A stretch of 64,000 bases of DNA from JBHJHP01 sp042219825 (GCF_042219825.1 NZ_JBHJHQ010000002.1:1-64000), one strand, 5' to 3'. Numbered from the stretch's first letter, positions 7,415 to 15,952 are shown. A program made the numbers and translations. The notes: a model not told the origin generated them from the letters alone.

Positions 7415-8236
7415 TTATACGTTCAATGTATAACGTTTGAAATCAGTAACTGTCAGGTCTTTATTTACACTCTGTAAATAGCTTTTAACGCTTATTTTCG
7501 CTTCTTTTATAAAAGACTGTTCCAGTAATGTACTTTCCTGGAAGAATTTATTCAGACGACCCTCAGCTATTTTGTCAAGAATCTGTTCCGGTTTACCTTC
7601 TTCACGGGCTTTTTCACGACCAATTTCAAGTTCTTTCTCGATAGTTGCCTGATCAACACCATCACGATTAACAGCGATTGGAGCCATAGCAGCTACCTGC
7701 ATAGCAACATCTTTAGCAACCAGCTCATCAATACCGGCTTTATTCAAACCAACAACTGTCGCCAGCTTGTTACCAGGGTGAATATATGCAACTACTGTTT
7801 CTGCTTCTATAGTATCATAGTAGTCCAGTTCCAGTTTTTCACCAATGATCCCAATCTGTTCAACGATTTGATCGCCAATAGTTGAACCGTTTAAACTGAT
7901 CGCTTTTAGTGCTTCAACGTCAGCTGGTTTGTTTTCCAGAGCAGCATCAAGAATACTTTGAGTAAAAGCTACAAAGTTGTCATTCTTGGCAACGAAGTCT
8001 GTTTCACATTTTAATGCAACAACAGCAGCAAAATTACCATTGGTTCCAGAAAGAACACAACCTTCGCTGGCTTCTTTATCTGCACGTTTACTTGCTACTA
8101 ACTGACCTTTTTTACGTATTATTTCAACAGCTTTGTCGAAATCACCGTTGGCTTCGGTTAATGCATTTTTACAATCCATCATACCGGCGCCTGTCATTTG
8201 ACGAAGCTTGCTAACATCTGATGCTTTGATAGCCAT
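7415..8236 (-). CDS. tsf: Elongation factor Ts
   Basis: The guanine-nucleotide exchange factor that recycles EF-Tu. It is 273 residues, within the bacterial range. The N-terminal UBA-like domain (VSKLRQMTGAGMMDCKNALTEANGDFDKAVEIIRKKG) carries the EF-Tu-contacting motif. The two-lobed core follows, with CETDFVAKND and HPGNKLATVVGLNK. It is the last gene of the rplM-rpsI-rpsB-tsf operon, 16 bases after rpsB, and is followed by a terminator. Its partner EF-Tu is encoded at 39917. Confidence 0.98.
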   Translation of the reverse strand: MAIKASDVSKLRQMTGAGMMDCKNALTEANGDFDKAVEIIRKKGQLVASKRADKEASEGCVLSGTNGNFAAVVALKCETDFVAKNDNFVAFTQSILDAALENKPADVEALKAISLNGSTIGDQIVEQIGIIGEKLELDYYDTIEAETVVAYIHPGNKLATVVGLNKAGIDELVAKDVAMQVAAMAPIAVNRDGVDQATIEKELEIGREKAREEGKPEQILDKIAEGRLNKFFQESTLLEQSFIKEAKISVKSYLQSVNKDLTVTDFKRYTLNV

Positions 8237-8252
8237 TTTATTTAAGTTTTAT

Positions 8253-9095
8253 TTAATCGTTATCTTCTTCTGAATTGTCATCATCTTCTACATCATCCTG
8301 ATCGTCATCATCTTCATTTAAAGGTTGAGCTTTTTTTGCAGCTGCTTTTTTACCTTTAGCAGGAGTTTTGCTTTCTTTTCTGGTTGATGCTTCAGCTTCA
8401 CGCTCTGCTTTACGTTCCTGTAAACCTTCGGCGATAGCCTGCGTCATGATGTCTACAATCAGTTCTATTGATTTTGATGCATCATCGTTTGCAGGAATAA
8501 CAAAGTCAATATTTGACGGATTTGAATTTGTGTCAACAATTCCGAATACAGGAATACCCAAACGGATAGCTTCTTTCACCGCGATATGTTCTTTCATTAC
8601 ATCCACTACAAAAAGTGCTGCAGGAAGACGTGTCATATCAGCAATACTTCCAAGGATTTTATCCAGTTTAGCTCTCTGACGAGTAATCTGCAATTTTTCT
8701 CTTTTCGAAAGAGTGGCGAACGTTCCGTCGGTTGCCATTTTATCAATGGAAGTCATTTTTTTGACAGCTTTACGGATAGTAGGGAAGTTGGTAAGCATAC
8801 CACCGGCCCAACGTTCAGTAACATAAGGCATGTTGACTGTAGAAACCTTACTTGAAATAATATCTTTAGCCTGCTTCTTGGTTGCAACAAATAAAATTTT
8901 ACGACCTGATTTTGCAATCTGTTTTAAGGCATTGGCTGATTCATCAACTTTTGCAACAGTCTTGTGCAGGTCGATAATGTGAATACCATTACGCTCCATA
9001 AAGATATAGGGAGCCATTGCCGGATTCCACTTTCTTTTTAAGTGGCCAAAATGACATCCGGCATCTAATAATTGTTCGAAACTTGTTCTTGGCAT
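8253..9095 (-). CDS. rpsB: 30S ribosomal protein S2 with an acidic C-terminal tail
   Basis: A protein of the small subunit. The S2 signature parts are present: LLDAGCHFGHLKRKWNPAM, GRKILFVATKKQA, and VDTNSNPSNIDFVIPANDDA. At 280 residues it is longer than the common length of about 240. The extra part is a lysine/alanine-rich stretch (KGKKAAAKKA) followed by an almost purely acidic tail of about 20 residues, mostly aspartate and glutamate. The gene lies between rpsI and tsf. A hairpin in the 110-base gap before it may be an autoregulatory target. Confidence 0.98.
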   Translation of the reverse strand: MPRTSFEQLLDAGCHFGHLKRKWNPAMAPYIFMERNGIHIIDLHKTVAKVDESANALKQIAKSGRKILFVATKKQAKDIISSKVSTVNMPYVTERWAGGMLTNFPTIRKAVKKMTSIDKMATDGTFATLSKREKLQITRQRAKLDKILGSIADMTRLPAALFVVDVMKEHIAVKEAIRLGIPVFGIVDTNSNPSNIDFVIPANDDASKSIELIVDIMTQAIAEGLQERKAEREAEASTRKESKTPAKGKKAAAKKAQPLNEDDDDQDDVEDDDNSEEDND

Positions 9096-9133
9096 GTTTA
9101 AAATTTTAACGTTTACCTTCTTTTAAAAAACTC

Positions 9134-9170
9134 AATTCGCGGGTAGTTTCAGGTGAAAGTCCCGTGAATT
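9134..9170 (-). promoter_or_regulatory. Hairpin in the rpsI-rpsB spacer, candidate S2 leader
   Basis: AATTC-x-CGGG (9134-9143) pairs with CCCG-x-GAATT (9161-9170) around one mismatch. A second inner stem, TTTCA/TGAAA, closes on a 2-base centre. It sits in the transcribed 110-base gap before rpsB, a position where S2 leaders act in other bacteria. No T run follows. Confidence 0.5.
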
Positions 9171-9205
9171 TAGATACTAAACGACTTGCTATGACAAACG
9201 CAATA

Positions 9206-9592
9206 TTAACGTTTAGAGAACTGGAATCTCTTCCTTGCTTTTGGACGTCCCGGTTTTTTACGTTCAACAACGCGTGAATCACGAGTAAGGAATCCTTCAG
9301 CTTTCAGAGCAGGTTTGCTTTCTTCGTCAATCTTTACTAATGCACGTGCAATAGCAAGACGAAGAGCCTCTGCCTGTCCTTTTGAACCTCCACCGTCAAG
9401 ATTTGCAGTAACGTCATATTTGTCAGCTACTTCAATCGTCTGAAGCGGTTGCTTAACAATGTACTGTAAAATGCTTGATGGGAAATATTCCGTTAAATCC
9501 CTTTTGTTGATGGTAACTTTACCAGAACCCTCTTTTACGTAAATACGGGCAATTGCTGCTTTACGTCTGCCAATCGCGTTAATTACTTCCAT
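9206..9592 (-). CDS. rpsI: 30S ribosomal protein S9
   Basis: A small-subunit protein whose C-terminal tail reaches the P-site tRNA. It is 128 residues. It begins with the family core (IGRRKAAIARIYVKEGSGK), contains GGGSKGQAEALRLAIARAL, and ends in the basic tail KKPGRPKARKRFQFSKR with the expected SKR terminus. It follows rplM by five bases, the near-universal rplM-rpsI pair. Confidence 0.98.
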   Translation of the reverse strand: MEVINAIGRRKAAIARIYVKEGSGKVTINKRDLTEYFPSSILQYIVKQPLQTIEVADKYDVTANLDGGGSKGQAEALRLAIARALVKIDEESKPALKAEGFLTRDSRVVERKKPGRPKARKRFQFSKR

Positions 9593-9597
9593 ATTAA

Positions 9598-10062
9598 TTA
9601 TTTAAGGGTTTTTAAATCTACAACTTTTGGTTTCTGAGCTTCATGTGGGTGCTCGGAACCAACATACACATATAAATTCTTCATGATTGCACGAGACAGA
9701 CGGTTTTTAGGTAACATACCTTTAACGGCCTGCTGAATCAGCTTTTCAGGTTGTTTTTCAAAAACATCCTTAGGAGACTTAATTTTCTGTCCTCCTGGAT
9801 AACCTGAATGGCTTACGTGCTGACGCTGATCCCATTTATTACCCGTAAGTACAATTTTTTCAGCGTTAATAATTATCACATTATCCCCACAATCAACATG
9901 AGGTGTGAATTCAGGTTTTAGTTTGCCACGCAATATTTTGGCAACCATTGATGATAAACGGCCCAATACAGCGTCTGTTGCATCAATAACAACCCATTCC
10001 TTGTTAGCAGTCGCTTTATTTGCCGAAACAGTTTTAAAACTTAATGTATCCACTTTTTTCAA
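9598..10062 (-). CDS. rplM: 50S ribosomal protein L13
   Basis: An early-assembly protein of the large subunit. It is 154 residues with the L13 landmarks WVVIDATDAVLGRLSS, NAEKIVLTGNKW, HSGYPGG and GMLPKNRLSRAIMKNLYVY. It is the first gene of the rplM-rpsI-rpsB-tsf operon. Translation starts about 97 bases after the predicted transcription start, behind a structured leader. Confidence 0.98.
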   Translation of the reverse strand: MKKVDTLSFKTVSANKATANKEWVVIDATDAVLGRLSSMVAKILRGKLKPEFTPHVDCGDNVIIINAEKIVLTGNKWDQRQHVSHSGYPGGQKIKSPKDVFEKQPEKLIQQAVKGMLPKNRLSRAIMKNLYVYVGSEHPHEAQKPKVVDLKTLK

Positions 10063-10075
10063 TTTTAAAGTTTAT

Positions 10076-10134
10076 GAACCACAAAAAGCATCTAAAAATG
10101 CTGGTTCGATTGTTTATTTGTCTGTACTACAGAC
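10076..10134 (-). promoter_or_regulatory. Structured leader of the rplM operon, candidate L13 autoregulatory RNA
   Basis: On the minus strand, a small hairpin (GTCTG/CAGAC, 10120-10134) precedes a bulged stem. In that stem GAACC and AGCAT (10098-10107) pair with ATGCT and GGTTC (10076-10091), with a 6-base bulge on one side only. A helix with one large asymmetric bulge is typical of ribosomal-protein binding sites. Ribosomal leaders before L13 have been proposed in Bacteroidia, to my knowledge, but I have not matched this one to a model. Confidence 0.45.
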
Positions 10135-10165
10135 AGTTGCTTTTTAGCGGATGATAATCGGACTG

Positions 10166-10196
10166 CAAAAGTAAACTATATTTTCTTATTATCAAA
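10166..10196 (-). promoter_or_regulatory. Promoter of the rplM-rpsI-rpsB-tsf operon
   Basis: On the minus strand, TTTG (10193-10196), a 19-base spacer, and TACTTTTG (10166-10173) match the Bacteroidota -33/-7 consensus perfectly. The transcription start would be near 10159. Confidence 0.8.
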
Positions 10197-10235
10197 GAAA
10201 AGACCGAAAATCATGACGTGTTTTTAGGCGGTTTT

Positions 10236-11123
10236 TTATAAAGGAGAAAGCATCTGTTTCCCTTTGTAGGTAATCGGTTCAAGGTAAAGCAGATGTTCTT
10301 TGAAATCCAGAGTTATTCTGAACTGATTTAAAAACGCATTTCCGATACTGTTTGGAATAAAATCAGAGAACCAAACTGGCTGATTATTAATCTGAATTAG
10401 CTTGTTAAGGCTCATTATCTCAGGTTCATAATATACAAATGTCTTATTGTGGACTCCATCCAGTTTGACTGCACAATGCTTGAAATTGTCCTTGTGTTTT
10501 TTTCGCTGTGAAGATGGAAGATCAGAATAAAACAAATGTATGCCCAAAGGAGATCTAGTGTCTACCGCTATATCGTAGGACCCGAAATCTTTGGTTTGAA
10601 GCTCCAGATTAATCCCCGCTGATTTTCTGTCGTCACGAAACTCAATTTTAAAAGCACTATCCGGTATGTTTAGTGCATCTAAGGAGGTTGAAATTTTAAT
10701 CACTTTCTGGGCATAATCAATTTGCAGGATTTTGTCCTTAAATAATTCCGGACCTATTGTTCCCAGTATGGAATCAGGGAAGGCAAATTCACCTCTTTTT
10801 TCAAGTCTGTTGGCAATTCTGAAGCTACAGTTAAAAAAATGGCATGAGCCAATTACCAATGTGTCAATATTCGTGACTTCTAAATCTGAATGGAGATTAT
10901 AATAGTTTAACCTATCTTCCTTATCAGATCTCAGAAGATTTTTCCCGTTGGTTTCAACACAGAATCTGGCAGGAAATTCTTTATTGTTTAAGCAAGCTTT
11001 AATAATTATTTGTCCGTTCTGACTAATTGTAAAGGGTACAATGCTTACCAGAGGATTATTTTCTGCGCTGGACAACTGAATTAAAACCAAACCCAAAAAC
11101 AGTAATTGTAATTTCTGTTTCAT
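10236..11123 (-). CDS. Secreted retropepsin-like protein with degenerate active sites
   Basis: A 295-residue protein with a signal peptide (KQKLQLLFLGLVLIQLSSA) and two aspartyl-protease-like lobes. The fold is recognised from GTIGPELF and the C-terminal SIGNAFLNQFRITLDF...LLYLEP, typical of Bacteroidota retropepsin-like proteins. The catalytic D-T/S-G triplets are lost. The first lobe has E57-T58-N59 (FCVETNGK) and the second D188-T189-R190 (AVDTRSPLG). It is therefore probably not a protease and may bind peptide or ligand, which is inference. The ATG at 11123 lies 25 bases after a -7 element that overlaps an alternative upstream TTG. Confidence 0.6.
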   Translation of the reverse strand: MKQKLQLLFLGLVLIQLSSAENNPLVSIVPFTISQNGQIIIKACLNNKEFPARFCVETNGKNLLRSDKEDRLNYYNLHSDLEVTNIDTLVIGSCHFFNCSFRIANRLEKRGEFAFPDSILGTIGPELFKDKILQIDYAQKVIKISTSLDALNIPDSAFKIEFRDDRKSAGINLELQTKDFGSYDIAVDTRSPLGIHLFYSDLPSSQRKKHKDNFKHCAVKLDGVHNKTFVYYEPEIMSLNKLIQINNQPVWFSDFIPNSIGNAFLNQFRITLDFKEHLLYLEPITYKGKQMLSPL

Positions 11124-11147
11124 TAAAACAATGGCGTTTTGGTTAAA

Positions 11148-11178
11148 CAAAAGTATAAAAAATTATGCCATAAACAGA
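11148..11178 (-). promoter_or_regulatory. Promoter of the retropepsin-like gene
   Basis: On the minus strand TACTTTTG (11148-11155) matches TAnnTTTG. TCTG, a three-of-four match to TTTG, lies 19 bases upstream at 11175-11178. Confidence 0.5.
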
Positions 11179-11278
11179 AAGAAACCCTTGGAGGTCGCTT
11201 GGGTAATTTTACCCTTTAACTTAAAATAGGGTAGGTAAAGTTTTAAATATTAATTGGATATAATCTGTTAACCAGAAA

Positions 11279-11310
11279 GCAAAAAGAGGCTGTCTGTTGA
11301 CAGCCTCTTT
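11279..11310 (-). terminator. Terminator after hppA
   Basis: A perfect 12-bp stem (11283-11294 with 11299-11310) and a 4-base loop, followed on the minus strand by a T run. The structure is symmetrical but the T run serves hppA. Confidence 0.88.
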
Positions 11311-11334
11311 GCAACTATATTTATGTTAAATGCT

Positions 11335-13629
11335 TTACAATAAACTTAGTGTTACGGTTACACCTGCCATAACAACCGAAACCATGGTCATTAATTTAAT
11401 AAGGATATTAAGGCTCGGGCCCGCAGTATCTTTGAAAGGATCACCTACAGTATCACCAACGACACCTGCTTTATGAGCTTCACTTCCTTTCCCTCCGTAA
11501 TTTCCTTTTTCAATAAATTTTTTGGCGTTGTCCCATGCACCACCTGCATTGTTCATAAATACTGCAAGTGTAAATCCTGCGGTAAGACCTCCAGCCAGCA
11601 ATCCAATTACACCTGCGACGCCCATAGAGGCGCCTACTATAACTGGAACTATGATTGCCACCAAGGAAGGCAGCAGCATTTCTCTTTGAGCACCTTTAGT
11701 AGAAATTTCCACACATTTAGCGTATTCTGGTGTAGCTTTGCCTTCCAGAATTCCTTTAATCTCACGGAACTGACGGCGAACTTCATCAACCATTGCTCCT
11801 GCAGCACGTCCTACAGCTTTCATTGTCATGGCACTGAATAAAAATGCCATCATGGAACCGATAAAAAGTCCACCGAGAAAAAGTGGGTTGAAAAGAGTGA
11901 TGTCATAAGCAGCTGAAAAGTCTTTTACCGAAGCTCCTGATATGCTTACTGCTTTAATGCCATCCGCCACTGCAGGTGCCACATCATGATAGAAGACATA
12001 CGAACCTTTACTTACGAATCCTTCACCCGCTTTTGCAATTTTATCAAACCACAATCTTACTTCTTCCATATAGGCTGAAATAAGAGCCATGGCTGTCAAT
12101 GCAGCAGATCCAATAGCAAAACCTTTACCAGTAGCAGCGGTTGTATTCCCAAGCATGTCAAGTGCATCAGTTCTTTCCCTTACTTCTTTAGGCAATTCAC
12201 TCATTTCGGCATTACCACCTGCATTATCTGCGATTGGGCCGAATGCATCTGTTGCCAGGGTAATTCCCAGGGTAGAAAGCATACCGACAGCTGCAAATCC
12301 AATTCCGTATACACCCATTGAAAAATATGTACTTCCACCGGCACTGTAAAAAGCACCCAGAATACCAAGCACAATTGTTACAACCGGAATCCATGTAGAA
12401 TACATACCAACGGCAAGTCCATCGATAATGGTTGTAGCAGGTCCCTGCTGTGCCTGTTTTGCAATTCCTTTTGTAGGTTTATATTCATCAGAAGTGTAAT
12501 GTTCTGTGGCCTGACCAATGATAACACCGGCTGCCAGTCCGATTACTACTGACCCGAAAACTCCCCAGGTTATCCAACCAGTTGCTGCCATGCCTGCCAG
12601 AGCCAGCAGGATAAGTAATGAACTGCCTCCGGTACCTAAAAGGAGTGCATTCAGCAGGTTTTTTTGTGTAGCTGATTCTTTGGTTCTGACCAGAAATATA
12701 CCTATAATAGATAGTATGATACCTATTGCCGCAACAAACATTGGAGCAGTAACAGCTTTTACAGGATCAAGTCCGGAGTTTTTCAGAACTACTGCAGGAA
12801 GTGCAGCGCCAAGTGCAGCCGTAGCAAGGATTGATCCTGCGTAACTCTCGTAAAGGTCTGCACCCATACCGGCCACGTCACCAACATTATCACCTACGTT
12901 ATCTGCAATAGTTGCAGGGTTGCGCGGGTCGTCTTCAGGAATACCGGCTTCTACTTTACCGACGAGGTCGGCACCTACGTCAGCTGCTTTTGTATAAATA
13001 CCTCCGCCAACACGTGCAAACAATGCCTGCGTTGAGGCACCCATACCAAATGTTAACATCGTCGCTGTAATTTCCACCAGTTTCTGTGTCTCAGAAGTTC
13101 CGGGGTGTACTAGTGTTAAACCGGCAAAATGTAAACCTGCCTGCATATGTTCAGGTGTAAAAACAACAGTGTTTAAAAACCAAAACCAGGCAGCAATATC
13201 AAGCAGTGCAAAACCAACAACAACTAGTCCCATAACGGCACCGCTTCGGAAAGCTACCTTTAGTCCTTTATTCAGGGATTGAGAAGCTCCGTGTGCCGTT
13301 CTTGCGGAAGCAAAGGTTGCTGTTTTCATTCCGAGAAATCCACATAACCCGGAGAATATACCGCCTGTAAGGAAGGCAATTGGTACGAATGGATTTTGGA
13401 CTTTGAAATATGCCATTACGGCGAGTAAAATAACAAGAATAATAAAGACAATTCCTACGACTTTGTATTGTCTTTTTAGGTAAGCCATAGCCCCATCTCT
13501 AACATGCTGAGCGATCTCCTTCATTCTAGGTGTGCCCTCTGAGTTTTTCATCATAGACTTGAAAAAGATCCATGCAAAAACCAGAGCAACTACAGCTGAC
13601 AGGGGAATCAACCAGAAAAATGTTGTCAT
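11335..13629 (-). CDS. hppA: Membrane-bound ion-translocating pyrophosphatase
   Basis: A multi-span integral membrane enzyme of 764 residues that couples hydrolysis of pyrophosphate to H+ or Na+ export. The substrate-binding motifs are intact: GGGIYTKAADVGADLVGK, EDDPRNPATIADNVGDNVGD, and ATDAFGPIADNAGGNAEM. GNTTAATGKG has alanine at residue 498, where K+-independent enzymes carry lysine, so this is predicted to be K+-dependent. Whether it pumps Na+, H+ or both cannot be decided by eye. It is a single-gene unit with its own promoter and a strong terminator. Confidence 0.97.
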   Translation of the reverse strand: MTTFFWLIPLSAVVALVFAWIFFKSMMKNSEGTPRMKEIAQHVRDGAMAYLKRQYKVVGIVFIILVILLAVMAYFKVQNPFVPIAFLTGGIFSGLCGFLGMKTATFASARTAHGASQSLNKGLKVAFRSGAVMGLVVVGFALLDIAAWFWFLNTVVFTPEHMQAGLHFAGLTLVHPGTSETQKLVEITATMLTFGMGASTQALFARVGGGIYTKAADVGADLVGKVEAGIPEDDPRNPATIADNVGDNVGDVAGMGADLYESYAGSILATAALGAALPAVVLKNSGLDPVKAVTAPMFVAAIGIILSIIGIFLVRTKESATQKNLLNALLLGTGGSSLLILLALAGMAATGWITWGVFGSVVIGLAAGVIIGQATEHYTSDEYKPTKGIAKQAQQGPATTIIDGLAVGMYSTWIPVVTIVLGILGAFYSAGGSTYFSMGVYGIGFAAVGMLSTLGITLATDAFGPIADNAGGNAEMSELPKEVRERTDALDMLGNTTAATGKGFAIGSAALTAMALISAYMEEVRLWFDKIAKAGEGFVSKGSYVFYHDVAPAVADGIKAVSISGASVKDFSAAYDITLFNPLFLGGLFIGSMMAFLFSAMTMKAVGRAAGAMVDEVRRQFREIKGILEGKATPEYAKCVEISTKGAQREMLLPSLVAIIVPVIVGASMGVAGVIGLLAGGLTAGFTLAVFMNNAGGAWDNAKKFIEKGNYGGKGSEAHKAGVVGDTVGDPFKDTAGPSLNILIKLMTMVSVVMAGVTVTLSLL

Positions 13630-13681
13630 AATAAATAGATTTTAAATTATTAATATTTGTTCTTTTTCGTAAACTGAGGGG

Positions 13682-13689
13682 CAAATATA
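13682..13689 (-). promoter_or_regulatory. Probable -7 promoter element for hppA
   Basis: On the minus strand TATATTTG matches TAnnTTTG, 53 bases before the ATG at 13629. No convincing -33 box is visible. Confidence 0.5.
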
Positions 13690-13793
13690 GTTAAAAAATG
13701 AAATGAATATCGGGAATCAGATGTTAGATTAAAACTAAATTACGTGTTTTTTAATACAATTGTAGATTTTAGAATATGTAGTGTAAATCATAT

Positions 13794-13801
13794 TATATTT
13801 G
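13794..13801 (+). promoter_or_regulatory. Probable -7 promoter element for the TlpA-like lipoprotein-queG genes
   Basis: TATATTTG matches TAnnTTTG, 29 bases before the ATG at 13831. The -33 region is poor. Confidence 0.5.
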
Positions 13802-13830
13802 TACTCTGATCTTAACCCAATTATATTAAA

Positions 13831-14988
13831 ATGAAAAAGACGTTTTATATTCTTTTCTTAACTATTGTAGCCATTTCCTGTAATAATAAACCTAAAGGTT
13901 TACTGATTGATGGTAAGTTAGATAATGCGCAACATGAATTTGTCTACCTGAAAATGCTTGGATCGCAAAAAATGGAGTTGTTGGATTCAATACAGTTAAA
14001 GTCTAATGGAAAATTTAAGTTCACATTGCCTTCTCCTGAATATCCTGAATTTTATTTTTTGCAATTCGGGCCGAAGGAAACAGTTACCATACTGGCAGAT
14101 TCTGCTGAACATATTACGGTTAACTCTGAATATCCCGATATACTTCAAAACACAGAAATATCAGGTAGCAACGAGAGTAAAAAAATACTGGAGTTGGATA
14201 GAAAATTACGCGCGTTGAGGATAGGGTACCAAAACTATCGTAAAGCATGGGATGCAACTTTGGATCAAACTGAAAAGGAGCAGATTGTAAATAATATTAT
14301 TGATGAAATCAATACCTATAAAAAAGAGGCAGGTCAGATGGTGATGGAAGATCCGCGTTCTTTCTTTGGGTATTATGTGCTTTATCAGAGGCTTGATGAC
14401 ACATACGCCTTATTTAATCCGTATGATAAAAATGATTTCAAATATTTCGGAGCTCTGGCAACTTCCTTAAACATTTATTACCCTAATGCGCCAAGAACCA
14501 AAGCATTATATGCAAAAGTTGAAGATGCAATCCGGGTTCAGCGACAGGAAAGATTTACAAAAATGCTTGAGGAAGCTTCGCAGGGTTTACCCGATATAGA
14601 AATGCCTGATATTAATGGAGACTCCATAAAACTAAGTAGTTTGAAAGGGAAAACAGTAATCCTTAACTATTGGGCTTCAACGAATCAGGATTCACGCGTA
14701 AACAACAGAATCCTGAAATCTATTTATAATAAATACAAAAAAAGAGGGCTTGAAATTTATCAGTGTTCGTTGGATAAAAGCAAAGTTTTATGGGAAGTAG
14801 CTCTTGATGATGATAACATAAACTGGATTTCATTATGTGATTTCAAAGGCGCAAGTTCAAAAGCTGTCTGGATGTATAATGTGCAGGAAGTTCCAACGAA
14901 TTACCTTATTAATAAGAAGGGTGAAATTGTTGGCAAATACAATGATCCGATTGAGTTGGAGAAAAAGTTAAACGAAATTCTTAAATGA
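13831..14988 (+). CDS. TlpA/DUF4369-type thioredoxin-fold lipoprotein lacking the CxxC motif
   Basis: A 385-residue lipoprotein with lipobox AIS-C at the end of its signal peptide. An N-terminal DUF4369-like beta domain (LIDGKLDNAQHEFVYLK) is followed by a helical linker and a C-terminal thioredoxin-like domain from about residue 250. In redox-active relatives the active site is WASWCxxC. Here it reads W281-A-S-T-N285-Q-D-S288, so both cysteines are replaced. The cis-proline loop is kept (EVPTNYLIN). It is therefore unlikely to be a thiol oxidoreductase, and a binding or scaffold role is possible. It overlaps queG by four bases (ATGA). Confidence 0.75.
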   Translation: MKKTFYILFLTIVAISCNNKPKGLLIDGKLDNAQHEFVYLKMLGSQKMELLDSIQLKSNGKFKFTLPSPEYPEFYFLQFGPKETVTILADSAEHITVNSEYPDILQNTEISGSNESKKILELDRKLRALRIGYQNYRKAWDATLDQTEKEQIVNNIIDEINTYKKEAGQMVMEDPRSFFGYYVLYQRLDDTYALFNPYDKNDFKYFGALATSLNIYYPNAPRTKALYAKVEDAIRVQRQERFTKMLEEASQGLPDIEMPDINGDSIKLSSLKGKTVILNYWASTNQDSRVNNRILKSIYNKYKKRGLEIYQCSLDKSKVLWEVALDDDNINWISLCDFKGASSKAVWMYNVQEVPTNYLINKKGEIVGKYNDPIELEKKLNEILK

Positions 14989-15920
14989 CAGATAAGTCTC
15001 TGGAAATTCTGACTGAACATATAAAATCATTGATCCTTGAACAGGGATTTACTGACGTTACATTTGCGCGGGTTAGAAAACTGGATGAATATATTCCGTC
15101 TTTTACTCAATGGCTTGAAAAGGATTACCATGCGGAGATGTCTTTTATGGAAAATTATAAGGACAAGCGTGTTGATCCGGCAGTACTTGTTCCTGGGGCT
15201 AAGTCGGTTGTTGTGGCTATTATGAATTATTACCCCGAAAACAAACAGCCGGGGGAAATTCCACAGATTGCTAAATACGCCTATGGCAGAGATTATCATA
15301 AGGTTTTAAAGAAAAAACTGCTTAAAGTTCTGAATCAGCTAGTTGCGGAGTATGGAATAAGTGGAAGGGCATTTGTCGATTCGGCACCTGTGATGGAAAA
15401 GCCGTGGGGTGAAATTTCAGGAATGGGCTGGATCGGTAAAAATGGGTGTTTGATTCATCCCCGATCAGGTTCTTATTTTGTGATGGGTGAGCTGATTATT
15501 GATGCTGAACTTGAATATGGCAAGCCTGCAGTGATGGCCTGTGGAAGCTGTATGAAGTGTATTAATGCTTGTCCGACAAAAGCTATTGTTGCTCCTGGTG
15601 TTATTAACTCTGAGAAATGTTTGTCCTACCTTACCATAGAAAAAAAGGATGAAGAAATTTGGGAAGTCGATAGTATGTATAACAGAGTCTTTGGGTGTGA
15701 CATCTGTCAGGATGTGTGTCCATGGAATAAAAAGAGTAAGCCAACAACAGAACCGGATTTTAATCCACGAAATGATTTAATGAAACTCACAGTAGACAGA
15801 TGGTCTGAATATAACGAACAGGATTTTAACCGATCATTTGCAGGCACACCATTAATGCGTGCCGGATATAAAGGAATTCAGCGCACCCTTAAAAAAATTA
15901 AAGCAGAAAGGAATGTTTAG
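14985..15920 (+). CDS. queG: Epoxyqueuosine reductase
   Basis: An iron-sulfur, cobalamin-dependent enzyme that carries out the last step of queuosine formation in tRNA, reducing epoxyqueuosine to queuosine. The 311-residue protein has the family N-terminal part, VDSAPVMEKPWGEISGMGWIGKN, and two 4Fe-4S cluster motifs (CGSCMKCINACP and CDICQDVCPW). It lacks the C-terminal HEAT-like extension of longer QueG proteins. It is translationally coupled to the upstream lipoprotein gene. No other queuosine gene is in the window. Confidence 0.95.
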   Translation: MTDKSLEILTEHIKSLILEQGFTDVTFARVRKLDEYIPSFTQWLEKDYHAEMSFMENYKDKRVDPAVLVPGAKSVVVAIMNYYPENKQPGEIPQIAKYAYGRDYHKVLKKKLLKVLNQLVAEYGISGRAFVDSAPVMEKPWGEISGMGWIGKNGCLIHPRSGSYFVMGELIIDAELEYGKPAVMACGSCMKCINACPTKAIVAPGVINSEKCLSYLTIEKKDEEIWEVDSMYNRVFGCDICQDVCPWNKKSKPTTEPDFNPRNDLMKLTVDRWSEYNEQDFNRSFAGTPLMRAGYKGIQRTLKKIKAERNV

Positions 15921-15952
15921 CATCTCAATGCAGTGCATCAGGATGCCGACCT

